Shown here piece by piece: positions 1 to 6,354 of a DNA stretch of 58,386 nucleotides. The stretch is from positions 1-58,386 of the forward strand of contig CAMKLG010000013.1 in the NCBI GenBank assembly GCA_946413585.1, read 5' to 3'. Source of the stretch: an uncultured Bacteroidales bacterium (lineage in GTDB: Bacteria; Bacteroidota; Bacteroidia; Bacteroidales; WCHB1-69). Both the position numbers and the translations under genes were made by a program. How positions within the stretch are numbered: position 1 is the stretch's first letter; every line of letters starts with the position of its first letter. The notes below the pieces were generated by a model. That model was given only the letters and a program-made list of their open reading frames with translations, was not told the DNA's origin and did not search any database.

Positions 1-242
1 CTGCATTCATCACTGGGGCCAACAAAGGAATCGGATTTGGCATTGCAAAACATCTCGGCCTGAGCGGCTGGAGAATCATCATCGGGGCGCGAAATCAGGA
101 GCGTGCGGAGAAGGCCATCCGCGAGCTCACCGCCTTGGGCATCGACGTGCCCGGATGGGTACACGTGGAGTTGGCCGACCTTGCGAGCGTGGAAAACGCC
201 CTGCTATGTTCTATTCAGCGGGAAAAATATCAGGAAAAATAG
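1..242 (+). pseudogene. Short-chain dehydrogenase/reductase, truncated fragment
   Basis: The reading frame entering from the left edge encodes about 79 residues ending at the TAG at 240-242. It shows the SDR nucleotide-binding signature TGANKGIG (near TGxxxGxG), followed by the beta-2 strand IIIGAR and the ELADLASV segment where SDRs normally carry the acidic adenine-binding residue. The NNAG motif, the YxxxK active site and the whole C-terminal half are missing: after ASVENAL the frame runs through unrelated sequence to a stop. SDRs are normally about 230-280 residues, so this is a 3'-deleted relic rather than a working enzyme. The true 5' end lies outside the window. The stop codon directly abuts the promoter of the next gene. 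Confidence 0.8.
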
Positions 243-250
243 TACTTTTG
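243..250 (+). promoter_or_regulatory. Bacteroidota -7 box upstream of the Fic gene
   Basis: TACTTTTG matches TAnnTTTG and lies about 20 bases before the Fic start codon. It begins at the base after the stop of the truncated dehydrogenase. Confidence 0.65.
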
Positions 251-269
251 CAGCCGAAAAACAGCTGTG

Positions 270-1295
270 ATGGTCACGAAACAGGAACAACAATTGCTTG
301 ACGCACTCAATGAGTATCAATCGTTGGGAATTGCGGAACAGATAGACTACAAAAAATTCTATCTGTATTCCATTATTACCCATTCCACGGCTATTGAGGG
401 GAGTACCGTCACGGAAATTGAAAACCAGCTGCTGTTTGATGAGGGTATTGCCGCGAAGGGACGAAGTATGCAGGAACAGCTGATGAACCTTGACCTGAAA
501 GCGGCTTACAAACATTCAATGCAGCTTGCCGAGCAGCATAAGGATTTTTCCGTGGAAATGCTGAAAACATTGTCCGCACTGGTTATGAAAAACACGGGAA
601 GTGCGTACAATACAGTGCAAGGTTCATTTGATGCGTCCAAAGGGGACTTGCGTTTAGTCAGCGTCACCGCCGGAATCGGTGGACGCTCCTATATGGATTA
701 TCGGAAACTTCCGGAAAAATTGCAGGAGTTCTGTCTGCAGTTGAACGAAATAAGACGGCAACTTGTCAATTCTAACGACTTGATCGCCAAATATCTGTTG
801 ACGTTCGATGCCCATTATCAATTGGTGACCATTCATCCCTGGGTAGATGGCAACGGTCGCATGTCCAGATTGGTGATGAATCATCTTCAATATGAATTCG
901 GACTGGTGCCTGTGAAAATCGACAAAGCGGACAAGGCAGAGTACATCCAGTCGTTGGTTGATTCAAGGGATCAGGAAAGCACGGAACCATTCCGTCGGTT
1001 TATGCTGGAACAGCACACCCGCAACATCCGCAAAGAGATTGAGGAGTTCAGGGAATCCCAGTCCGCTGACCCGATAAAACCACTTTCTGACCCGATAAAA
1101 CGTTTCGCTGACCCGATAACGGAACGGCTCTATCAGGCTGTGTTGAAGGACAACGGCCTCAATTATGCAGCGTACGGTGCTCTATTGGGCGTGTCCGAGG
1201 CCACCGTCAAGCGCCGACTCGGCGAGTTGAAGGCAGCGGGTTATATCACTCGCGTCGGCAGCAACAAGAGCGGACATTGGGAGGTGTTGAAATAA
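270..1295 (+). CDS. Fic family protein (predicted AMP transferase) with C-terminal winged helix
   Basis: Predicted Fic-domain enzyme, a family that transfers AMP or another phosphate-containing group to target proteins. The core motif is intact, HPWVDGNGRMSR with the catalytic His near residue 189. An N-terminal inhibitory-helix motif, STAIEG near residues 39-44, marks the self-inhibited class with the inhibitory helix at the N-terminus. Residues around 265-285 contain three 7-residue repeats built on DPIK or DPIT, and the C-terminus resembles a winged helix-turn-helix (GVSEATVKRRLGEL). A GTG at 267 directly precedes the ATG at 270; the ATG is chosen. The gene is monocistronic behind its own -7 box. 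The target is unknown. Fic proteins with a C-terminal wHTH are common in Bacteroidales and may autoregulate; that role is inferred. Confidence 0.9.
   Translation: MVTKQEQQLLDALNEYQSLGIAEQIDYKKFYLYSIITHSTAIEGSTVTEIENQLLFDEGIAAKGRSMQEQLMNLDLKAAYKHSMQLAEQHKDFSVEMLKTLSALVMKNTGSAYNTVQGSFDASKGDLRLVSVTAGIGGRSYMDYRKLPEKLQEFCLQLNEIRRQLVNSNDLIAKYLLTFDAHYQLVTIHPWVDGNGRMSRLVMNHLQYEFGLVPVKIDKADKAEYIQSLVDSRDQESTEPFRRFMLEQHTRNIRKEIEEFRESQSADPIKPLSDPIKRFADPITERLYQAVLKDNGLNYAAYGALLGVSEATVKRRLGELKAAGYITRVGSNKSGHWEVLK
1066..1122 (+). repeat. In-frame 21-bp tandem repeat inside the Fic gene
   Basis: CTGACCCGATAA recurs at 1066, 1087 and 1108, an exact 21-bp period. Three 7-residue units (ADPIKPL, SDPIKRF, ADPITER) form the linker between the Fic domain and the C-terminal winged helix. 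Copy-number change would alter linker length without shifting frame. Confidence 0.85.
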
Positions 1296-1342
1296 ACGGA
1301 AAGTTCGCTACAAGGTGATTCCGCTTGTGTGGTAGTGGGATG

Positions 1343-1393
1343 CCCGCAGAACTCGCTGATTTGCGCAGAAAAAAGGTCTGCGATGTTCTGCGA
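1343..1393. repeat. CGCAGA-type palindromic dispersed repeat, copy 1
   Basis: An imperfect palindrome of the form cgcaga-actcgc-gatttgcgcaga ... tctgcga-tgttctgcg. Four relatives lie at 2776-2815, 3681-3705, 5305-5366 and 5995-6046. This copy sits about 50 bp upstream of the -7 box of the ATPase gene. Confidence 0.75.
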
Positions 1394-1440
1394 AAATTCG
1401 CAAAAAAAATTGACATTGGATTTTATTAAGCGGAATTTTA

Positions 1441-1448
1441 TATTTTTG
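1441..1448 (+). promoter_or_regulatory. -7 box upstream of the DUF4143-type ATPase gene
   Basis: TATTTTTG (TAnnTTTG) stands about 47 bases before the ATG at 1495. Confidence 0.65.
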
Positions 1449-1494
1449 CACCGTTTTATAAGATGCCGTTTAATAAAAATACCCATATGTAATT

Positions 1495-2772
1495 ATGGCC
1501 ATTGCAAGAAACACATTGAAACAAATTCTCCTTGACAATCAAAAGGATGTCGAACAATATACTGTTTTCCCTCGCCAGTACGACATAGACAGTTTTCCTT
1601 TGCAGGTTTTTGTCGGAGTTCGACGCTCTGGGAAATCGTTTCTACTCTTCCAAAAGATGCGCCAAATGCTGGAAGCCGGCCGTACGTGGGCCGATATGCT
1701 CTATTTGGACTTTGAAGACACCCGATTGGATGGATTTACCGCATCCGATTTCAATTTGATTTTGGAATGCCACCAAGAGATGTATGGCAAACGTCCGATG
1801 CTGTTTTTTGATGAGATGCAAAACATTGAGGGATGGCAGAAGTTTGCACGTAACCTTGCTGACAAAAAATACAACGTTTTCATTACGGGGAGCAACGCCA
1901 AGATGCTTTCGAGGGAAATTATGGCATCCTTGGGAGGGCGTTTCCTGCCCGTAGAGGTGTATCCGTTTAGTTTTCGGGAATACCTGTCGTATAAGCAGAT
2001 TCCGTTTGACGAGCTATCGCTAACAGCCACCGAATCGAAAGGGCGTTTTATGAGTGAGTATCGTGAATATTTGATCTGGGGCGGTCTGCCTGAGTCTATC
2101 AACCTGCCCGTCAAAAGGAGCTACCTGTCGAGTGTATATCAGAAAATTTATCTTGGCGACATCATCCAACGCAATGGTGTTTCTAATCCTAAGCTTTTAC
2201 AGCTGATGCTCAAAAAGATGGCGGAAAGCGTGATGCAGCCGATCTCTTACAATCGCATTGCCAAGATCCTTTCCAGCGTGTCGGGCAAAATCAGTGTGCC
2301 GACGGTCTCCAATTATGTGGACTTTTCTGAAGATGCATGGCTACTGTTGCGCCTGAGGAACATTGCGTCGGCATTTACGGAGAAAGAGAGTGTTTGCAAG
2401 TATTATTTCATTGACAATGGCCTGCTCTCGATTCAGCTGATGGATTGCGAAACGCTTTTACTGGAAAACATGGTGGCACTTTCGCTCTTCCGCAAGTACG
2501 GACACGACAAAGACAACGAGCGCGTGTTTTTCTATAACGCCAACATTGAGGTGGACTTCTATGTGCCTGATGACAAACTCGCCGTTCAAGTTGCCTATTC
2601 GATTGCTGATCCTGACACTTTGCGCAGGGAATCCGGTGCGCTTGGCAAACTGCCGAGGATTCACCCTTGTCGCCGCCGTGCCATTGTCACATACGACGAA
2701 GAGGGCACACTGGAAGATGAATATGGAACCATTGAAATAATCCCTGCGTGGAAATGGTTATTGGAAGGGTGA
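1495..2772 (+). CDS. ATP-binding protein, AAA_14 plus DUF4143 family
   Basis: A 425-residue P-loop ATPase of the AAA_14/DUF4143 type, abundant in Bacteroidales and of unknown cellular role. The Walker A motif is GVRRSGKS (residues 41-48), and the Walker B region is MLFFDEMQ near residue 102, followed by GWQKFARNL, typical of the family. ITGSNAKMLS near 140 is the sensor-1 strand. The C-terminal half contains the DUF4143 region (EYLIWGGLPES, then YFIDNGLL) and an endonuclease-like strand (NANIEVDFYVPD) shared by many members; whether it cuts DNA is unproven. Length and domain order look complete. The stop at 2770-2772 leads straight into a dispersed repeat filling the convergent gap. A second, broken relative lies near 58.1 kb. 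Confidence 0.88.
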   Translation: MAIARNTLKQILLDNQKDVEQYTVFPRQYDIDSFPLQVFVGVRRSGKSFLLFQKMRQMLEAGRTWADMLYLDFEDTRLDGFTASDFNLILECHQEMYGKRPMLFFDEMQNIEGWQKFARNLADKKYNVFITGSNAKMLSREIMASLGGRFLPVEVYPFSFREYLSYKQIPFDELSLTATESKGRFMSEYREYLIWGGLPESINLPVKRSYLSSVYQKIYLGDIIQRNGVSNPKLLQLMLKKMAESVMQPISYNRIAKILSSVSGKISVPTVSNYVDFSEDAWLLLRLRNIASAFTEKESVCKYYFIDNGLLSIQLMDCETLLLENMVALSLFRKYGHDKDNERVFFYNANIEVDFYVPDDKLAVQVAYSIADPDTLRRESGALGKLPRIHPCRRRAIVTYDEEGTLEDEYGTIEIIPAWKWLLEG

Positions 2773-2775
2773 ATC

Positions 2776-2815
2776 GATGATTTGCGCAGAATAATAGTCT
2801 GCGAAGTCTGCGGGA
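2776..2815. repeat. CGCAGA-type palindromic repeat, copy 2
   Basis: gatttgcgcaga ... tctgcgaagtctgcggga, related to the copy at 1343. It fills nearly all of the 47-bp gap between two convergent stop codons. Confidence 0.75.
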
Positions 2816-2819
2816 AAAA

Positions 2820-3638
2820 CTATTTCAGTGCCCCCACCGGACACACCTTCTTGCACTGCTGGCAGAGGATGCACTCGGTGGCGTTTTTCCGCTTGCGCGA
2901 GTTGTTGTTGACCTCCACCTCCATCGGGCAGACTTTCAGGCACTTGTCGCAATGGATGCACTTCTCCTCATCGCACTTGATGCGCAGTAACGAGAAGTAG
3001 CTCATCGGTTTGAGGAACACCGTGATCGGGCAGATGTACTTGCAGAAAGCGCGGTTGTCCTTCAGCACGATGGCCAGGACGATTCCGACGGCGTAGTAGA
3101 GCACATTCCCGGCCACGAAAAGGTAGAACATCGTGGTTTTGTCGGCTTTGCCGAGGCACATCAGCAGGATGACGACGGCGAGCGACAGCGCGAACATCAC
3201 ATAGCGCACCCATCCGAAGGATTTCCGTGGTTTTGCGGGCTGTTTGTAGGGCAGCAGGTCGAGGATCATCGCGGTCCAGCAGGCAAACCCGCACCAGCCG
3301 CGCCCGAACAGCAGCGGTCCGAAGATCTTGGCGATGAGGTAGTGCAGCACCCCCGCCCCGACAACCCCGGAGAGCAGATAGTACCAGAATCCCTCCATCT
3401 GCATGTTCTCGCGACAGACAAGGCCGAGGAACACCAAAATGTAGCTTCCCACGGTGAACTGCACAAACTCGCGGGCGTGTTTCCACCCCGCCGTCATCAA
3501 TATCCCCCCAACGCCAAGGCAGATGCCGATGTAAGAAAAGTTCAACAGAAAGAAGAGATTTCCTGTTGAGAGCCAAAGCGATACGGCAATGACCTCGAAA
3601 ATGGCGAACAGGAGGATGGGGGTTCGGTATTTCTTCAT
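2820..3638 (-). CDS. Membrane 4Fe-4S polyferredoxin, NapH/NosR-like
   Basis: A 272-residue integral membrane iron-sulfur protein. Several hydrophobic segments occupy the first two thirds. A GRGWCGFACW motif near residue 114 and a CKYICP motif near 200 are the paired Cys motifs of NapH/NosR/CcoG-like membrane redox proteins. The C-terminus holds two classical ferredoxin clusters, CxxCxxCxxxCP (CIHCDKCLKVCP) and CILCQQCKKVCP. The family passes electrons between quinol or ferredoxin pools and periplasmic or membrane partners; no dedicated partner lies nearby, so the pathway is open. A near-consensus -7 box (TATTTTCG, minus strand of 3660-3667) lies about 22 bases upstream. It converges with the ATPase gene. 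Confidence 0.85.
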   Translation of the reverse strand: MKKYRTPILLFAIFEVIAVSLWLSTGNLFFLLNFSYIGICLGVGGILMTAGWKHAREFVQFTVGSYILVFLGLVCRENMQMEGFWYYLLSGVVGAGVLHYLIAKIFGPLLFGRGWCGFACWTAMILDLLPYKQPAKPRKSFGWVRYVMFALSLAVVILLMCLGKADKTTMFYLFVAGNVLYYAVGIVLAIVLKDNRAFCKYICPITVFLKPMSYFSLLRIKCDEEKCIHCDKCLKVCPMEVEVNNNSRKRKNATECILCQQCKKVCPVGALK

Positions 3639-3680
3639 AACGGGATGTTTTTAACGGCGCGAAAATAGGAAAAATATTCT

Positions 3681-3705
3681 CCCGCTGAACTCGCAGACTT
3701 GCGCT
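3681..3705. repeat. CGCAGA-type palindromic repeat, copy 3 (partial)
   Basis: cccgctgaactcgcagacttgcgct matches the left half of the full repeats at 5305 and 5995; the right half is missing. It lies about 80 bp upstream of the -7 box of the ribbon-helix-helix gene. Confidence 0.65.
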
Positions 3706-3783
3706 TTGACATCGTGGTCCGTTATTATGGTGGGCAAAAATACATTATTTAGACAATCTGCTTTCTATCCGAAAAAGTATTAT

Positions 3784-3791
3784 CTTTGCAG
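3784..3791 (+). promoter_or_regulatory. -7 box of the AT-rich cassette
   Basis: TATCTTTG (TAnnTTTG) followed by GCAG, 28 bases before the ATG at 3820. It supports that start over codons farther upstream and probably drives the whole cassette. Confidence 0.7.
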
Positions 3792-3819
3792 CCGAAAATA
3801 TTTAATTGTATTACAAATG

Positions 3820-4050
3820 GAAACTATTGTAAGAAAGAACACTTCGTTCCGTTTAAGGACAGACTTGTTGGAACGGCTGAAACAAAATGCCGCCAAAGTG
3901 AATAGAACACTCAACAACTATGTGGAGAGCGTTCTGCTTGACGTGGTCTATGATGAGCCCAATGATGTGACAAAAGCGGCTATAGCTGAAGCCATATCAG
4001 GGCGCAATCAAAATAAAGTTTATGATAGTGTGGACGACTTAAATTTATAA
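3820..4050 (+). CDS. Small ribbon-helix-helix-like DNA-binding protein (possible antitoxin or autoregulator)
   Basis: A 76-residue protein. Residues about 5-42 have the pattern of an Arc/CopG-type ribbon-helix-helix: a short strand (TSFRLR), a helix (TDLLERLKQNAAKV) and a second helix (TLNNYVESVLLDVV). The remainder is acidic and polar, as in antitoxins whose tail binds a partner. The start at 3820 is chosen because the -7 box lies just upstream and the ribbon begins right after it. Only one base separates its stop from the next start at 4052, so the two are very likely co-transcribed and co-translated. Family membership is inferred by pattern; role as antitoxin or repressor of the cassette is a hypothesis. 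Confidence 0.7.
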   Translation, partial: ETIVRKNTSFRLRTDLLERLKQNAAKVNRTLNNYVESVLLDVVYDEPNDVTKAAIAEAISGRNQNKVYDSVDDLNL

Positions 4051-4051
4051 T

Positions 4052-5113
4052 ATGAAAATCGAAATTGGAGAATCATTGATCTATACATGGCTTCGTCATG
4101 TAAAAGGATGCCAAATTGTGCAAACAAATTGGAGACCATCTGAATTTTGGTCATTAAGTAATCAATCAGATTTACAGAATATCATGAATGCTATTGACCA
4201 GCTATTTCCAGATTATTCCATCTTTGGGCACAAGACAAAAGTATCATTACAACAATATTTGGCTCAAGCCGAAATTGATGTAATGGGAGCCTTTGATTTT
4301 AATAATAACATCATTGCCGTGGATGTTGCCTATCACGAAAGTGGTTTAGGTTATGGGAGTAGTGTTGAAAATGTAGCAAGAATCTTAAAAAAGTGCTTAC
4401 GTTCTGCTATGTGTATTTATGGTTATTTTAATAGAAAATCTGCTGAGATTGTATTTGCTACTCCTAAAATCCATAAATCTGATTGGCCGTTAATTTTTCA
4501 AAGTATTAATGAACTAGAAGTTAAGCTGAATCATTTAGGTTTTGGGTTCGTATTTAAGGTAATTTGTGATCAGTCTAGCCCTGATTTTCAAACAGAGATA
4601 TTCGATGCTGTAATGGGTGTGATGAATAACATTTGTGATTCCAACGAGTTGTTTGTGAGAAGTGCTCAACTATTGCAAATGTTTTATAATATATCCTCTA
4701 AAACAGAAAGGAGCAGTGGCGAAAGAAGAGAAATCGTCACATCTGGAAACATTCCCCATGTTCATAAAAAAGTTCACGGTGCCTACTCGTTCAAAACGTA
4801 TTTAGGTGCTGTTACAAATAGTAATGGTTGTCGTTTTTCAAGTTCTACGATTAATAATTATTCTTCAGCCCTTAATTATACTAAATTTCAAGAAATATTG
4901 GAAAAACATGGTCTTCCGACCGATATCAATCTATGCACTGATATTACAAAATTGAAAACGGTCTATGATGAGCTTAAGCAACAAAATACTATTCTTTCAC
5001 GACAAATACATGCAGACCGTCATGGTGCTTGTACATCAGCGTTGCGCGAATATGCTAATTACTTGAGGAAGTTTTTATTAGCTACTAATGATAATAATCA
5101 GATTTTTGATTGA
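4052..5113 (+). CDS. Uncharacterised protein, possible nuclease of a defence or toxin-antitoxin cassette
   Basis: A 353-residue protein that I do not recognise as a named family. Two things stand out. Around residues 70-105, EIDVMGAF ... NNIIAVDVAYHE followed by helices rich in basic residues resembles the core of the PD-(D/E)XK nuclease fold, although the usual Lys is not in place (DVA instead of E-x-K). The C-terminal ~110 residues (TYLGAV, STINNYSSALNY, then ALREYANYLRKFL) resemble a helical module seen at the ends of several restriction-type proteins, ending in AL-x-x-Y-x-x-(F/Y)-L. Composition is markedly AT-rich compared with neighbouring genes, suggesting recent transfer. It follows a ribbon-helix-helix gene by one base. 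Both the nuclease reading and the defence role are inference. Confidence 0.75.
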   Translation: MKIEIGESLIYTWLRHVKGCQIVQTNWRPSEFWSLSNQSDLQNIMNAIDQLFPDYSIFGHKTKVSLQQYLAQAEIDVMGAFDFNNNIIAVDVAYHESGLGYGSSVENVARILKKCLRSAMCIYGYFNRKSAEIVFATPKIHKSDWPLIFQSINELEVKLNHLGFGFVFKVICDQSSPDFQTEIFDAVMGVMNNICDSNELFVRSAQLLQMFYNISSKTERSSGERREIVTSGNIPHVHKKVHGAYSFKTYLGAVTNSNGCRFSSSTINNYSSALNYTKFQEILEKHGLPTDINLCTDITKLKTVYDELKQQNTILSRQIHADRHGACTSALREYANYLRKFLLATNDNNQIFD

Positions 5114-5126
5114 GAGTTAATGAAAA

Positions 5127-5246
5127 ATGGAAAAAACTGACAGACTGTATTTGTTCAACTTTACCTACTATAAGCGTGCCGGATATGACCATGAAATGAA
5201 ATTCCCTTTTTGCGAATTGGTGTTTGTGAAAAGTGTAGAAGAGTAA
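5127..5246 (+). CDS. Possible 39-residue ORF at the end of the AT-rich cassette
   Basis: ATG at 5127, TAA at 5244-5246, encoding MEKTDRLYLFNFTYYKRAGY followed by a short tail. It begins 13 bases after the preceding stop in the same strand and shares the AT-rich composition. It could be a third small cassette member or the 5' stub of a deleted gene; the sequence does not decide. Confidence 0.35.
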   Translation: MEKTDRLYLFNFTYYKRAGYDHEMKFPFCELVFVKSVEE

Positions 5247-5304
5247 CACTTATACTACTTCCATTCTACCGCTTCTGTAAGGTTTCTTGTGTTTTGTTGA
5301 TTTT

Positions 5305-5366
5305 CCCGCAGACCACGCAGATTTGCGCTGATATTATTTCTGCGTTAATCTGCGAGTTCTGCGGGA
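5305..5366. repeat. CGCAGA-type palindromic repeat, copy 4 (full length)
   Basis: cccgcagaccacgcagattt ... aatctgcgagttctgcggga: the two ends are reverse complements (CCCGCAGA / TCTGCGGG). Similarity to copy 5 continues downstream through the -7 box at 5407. Confidence 0.8.
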
Positions 5367-5406
5367 GAATTGTTCTGTTGTTGATGCTTTCGATTTCAAA
5401 AAGTTG

Positions 5407-5414
5407 TATCTTTG
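5407..5414 (+). promoter_or_regulatory. -7 box upstream of the 145-residue unknown gene
   Basis: TATCTTTG followed by CCCC, 36 bases before the ATG at 5450. Confidence 0.65.
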
Positions 5415-5449
5415 CCCCGACTTTCTGTCAAAAGAACAATGTATCATCT

Positions 5450-5887
5450 ATGTGTAACCTATCCTACTCCCCTGATTCCAACTATGTCGAGATTACTCTT
5501 GACAAAGATGGGCTACTTCAATTTATGGAATTGTTGCGGAGCAAAAAGGGTAAATTGAGTTTCCCGCTGTCAAATACCACATCGGGTATGATAAGTGTCC
5601 GTTGTTTGGAGGTGAAACCTGCCCCAAAGGAGACCTTTTCAGGTACTGATTACCACATTATGTGCTTGTGCGACTTGAAATCGTCCGTTGTTCAATTTCG
5701 TTTTGATGAGGATGGCTTTTCGGAAATGCAATATATCCTGAACTTCATCAATGAGACTGGTGACCACTTCCACATGTTTTCCGATTTTGACTTGTTTGTT
5801 GGCAAAGAGGAATCGGGGGAGATTTCGGTCATTAAGGCAGTGACAATCTATTTGCAAGAAGAACCGGTTTGTCAATTATCTCGATAG
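5450..5887 (+). CDS. Hypothetical protein, 145 residues
   Basis: No family recognised with confidence. The start at 5450 (MCNLSYSPDSNYVEITLDKD) is chosen because the -7 box lies just upstream; codons farther upstream would fall within the dispersed repeat. The protein is soluble and acidic with alternating strand and helix pattern: YVEITLDKDGLLQFMELLRS near residues 12-31 and a later VQFRFDEDGFSEMQYILNFI. This repeated strand-then-helix layout is reminiscent of small immunity-type proteins such as Imm32, but that is only a loose resemblance. It stands alone between two copies of the CGCAGA repeat. Confidence 0.65.
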   Translation: MCNLSYSPDSNYVEITLDKDGLLQFMELLRSKKGKLSFPLSNTTSGMISVRCLEVKPAPKETFSGTDYHIMCLCDLKSSVVQFRFDEDGFSEMQYILNFINETGDHFHMFSDFDLFVGKEESGEISVIKAVTIYLQEEPVCQLSR

Positions 5888-5994
5888 GTGATATGAATTT
5901 CAGGGGGAAGCGTCATATCCTACATTGTGCAAGATTTACTTTGAGGCTCACGCTTTTCAGCACCAATCTATGGGTTATACAGGATATTTTATTT

Positions 5995-6046
5995 CCCCGG
6001 AACTCGCAGACTTGCGCTGAAAATATTCTGCGTTAATCTGCGTGAA
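5995..6046. repeat. CGCAGA-type palindromic repeat, copy 5
   Basis: ggaactcgcagacttgcgct ... tctgcgttaatctgcg. Similarity with copy 4 extends about 45 bp further downstream, where copy 4 has TATCTTTG and this one has TATCTTCA, a decayed box. Confidence 0.8.
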
Positions 6047-6109
6047 AACCATTCTGTCTTTCACGCTTTCAATTTTCATAGTGGTATCTTCACAAATCCC
6101 GTTTTTTTG

Positions 6110-6117
6110 TATTTTTG
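6110..6117 (+). promoter_or_regulatory. -7 box, probable prfB promoter
   Basis: TATTTTTG at 6110-6117. It leaves a leader of about 230 bases before the prfB ATG at 6355; the leader holds a multi-hairpin element and a 38-bp tandem repeat. Confidence 0.6.
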
Positions 6118-6167
6118 CGGCCTATTTGAGACTCGAGACGCTCAGGAGTCGAAGAGTACTTGATAAT

Positions 6168-6247
6168 TGCTTCCTTGAGCAGCCTCGAAAAGGCAAGACG
6201 CACGAAGTGCAATTAACCCCACACAAGCGAAGCGCAGTGTGGGGTTA
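6168..6247 (+). repeat. Multi-hairpin dispersed element, copy A
   Basis: Head CTTCCTTGAGCAGCC, then stem-loop 1 (GCCT-cgaa-AAGGC), stem-loop 2 (GCAC-gaa-GTGC) and stem-loop 3 with 10-bp arms AACCCCACAC (6215-6224) and GTGTGGGGTT (6237-6246) around a loop AAGCGAAGCGCA. Copies B, C and D lie at 10328-10411, 57725-57806 (minus) and 56258-56330 (minus). It falls inside the probable prfB leader. Confidence 0.85.
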
Positions 6248-6319
6248 AACAGGGACGAAAAGGGAAGAAACGCAGTGTGGGGGTAAACAGGGACGAAAAG
6301 GGACGAAGCGCAGTGTGGA
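6233..6319 (+). repeat. 38-bp tandem repeat in the prfB leader
   Basis: CGCAGTGTGG recurs at 6233, 6271 and 6309, an exact 38-bp period. The unit includes GGTAAACAGGGACGAAAAGG. It appears to have grown out of the right arm of stem-loop 3 of the neighbouring multi-hairpin element. Confidence 0.85.
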
Positions 6320-6354
6320 GGCGACAACAACGATAATAAATAAAGTAATAAGAT

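Noticed and set aside
4052-5113. Phage integrase reading of the 353-residue protein because of its C-terminal helices
   Set aside because: No catalytic R-H-R-Y residues are present.
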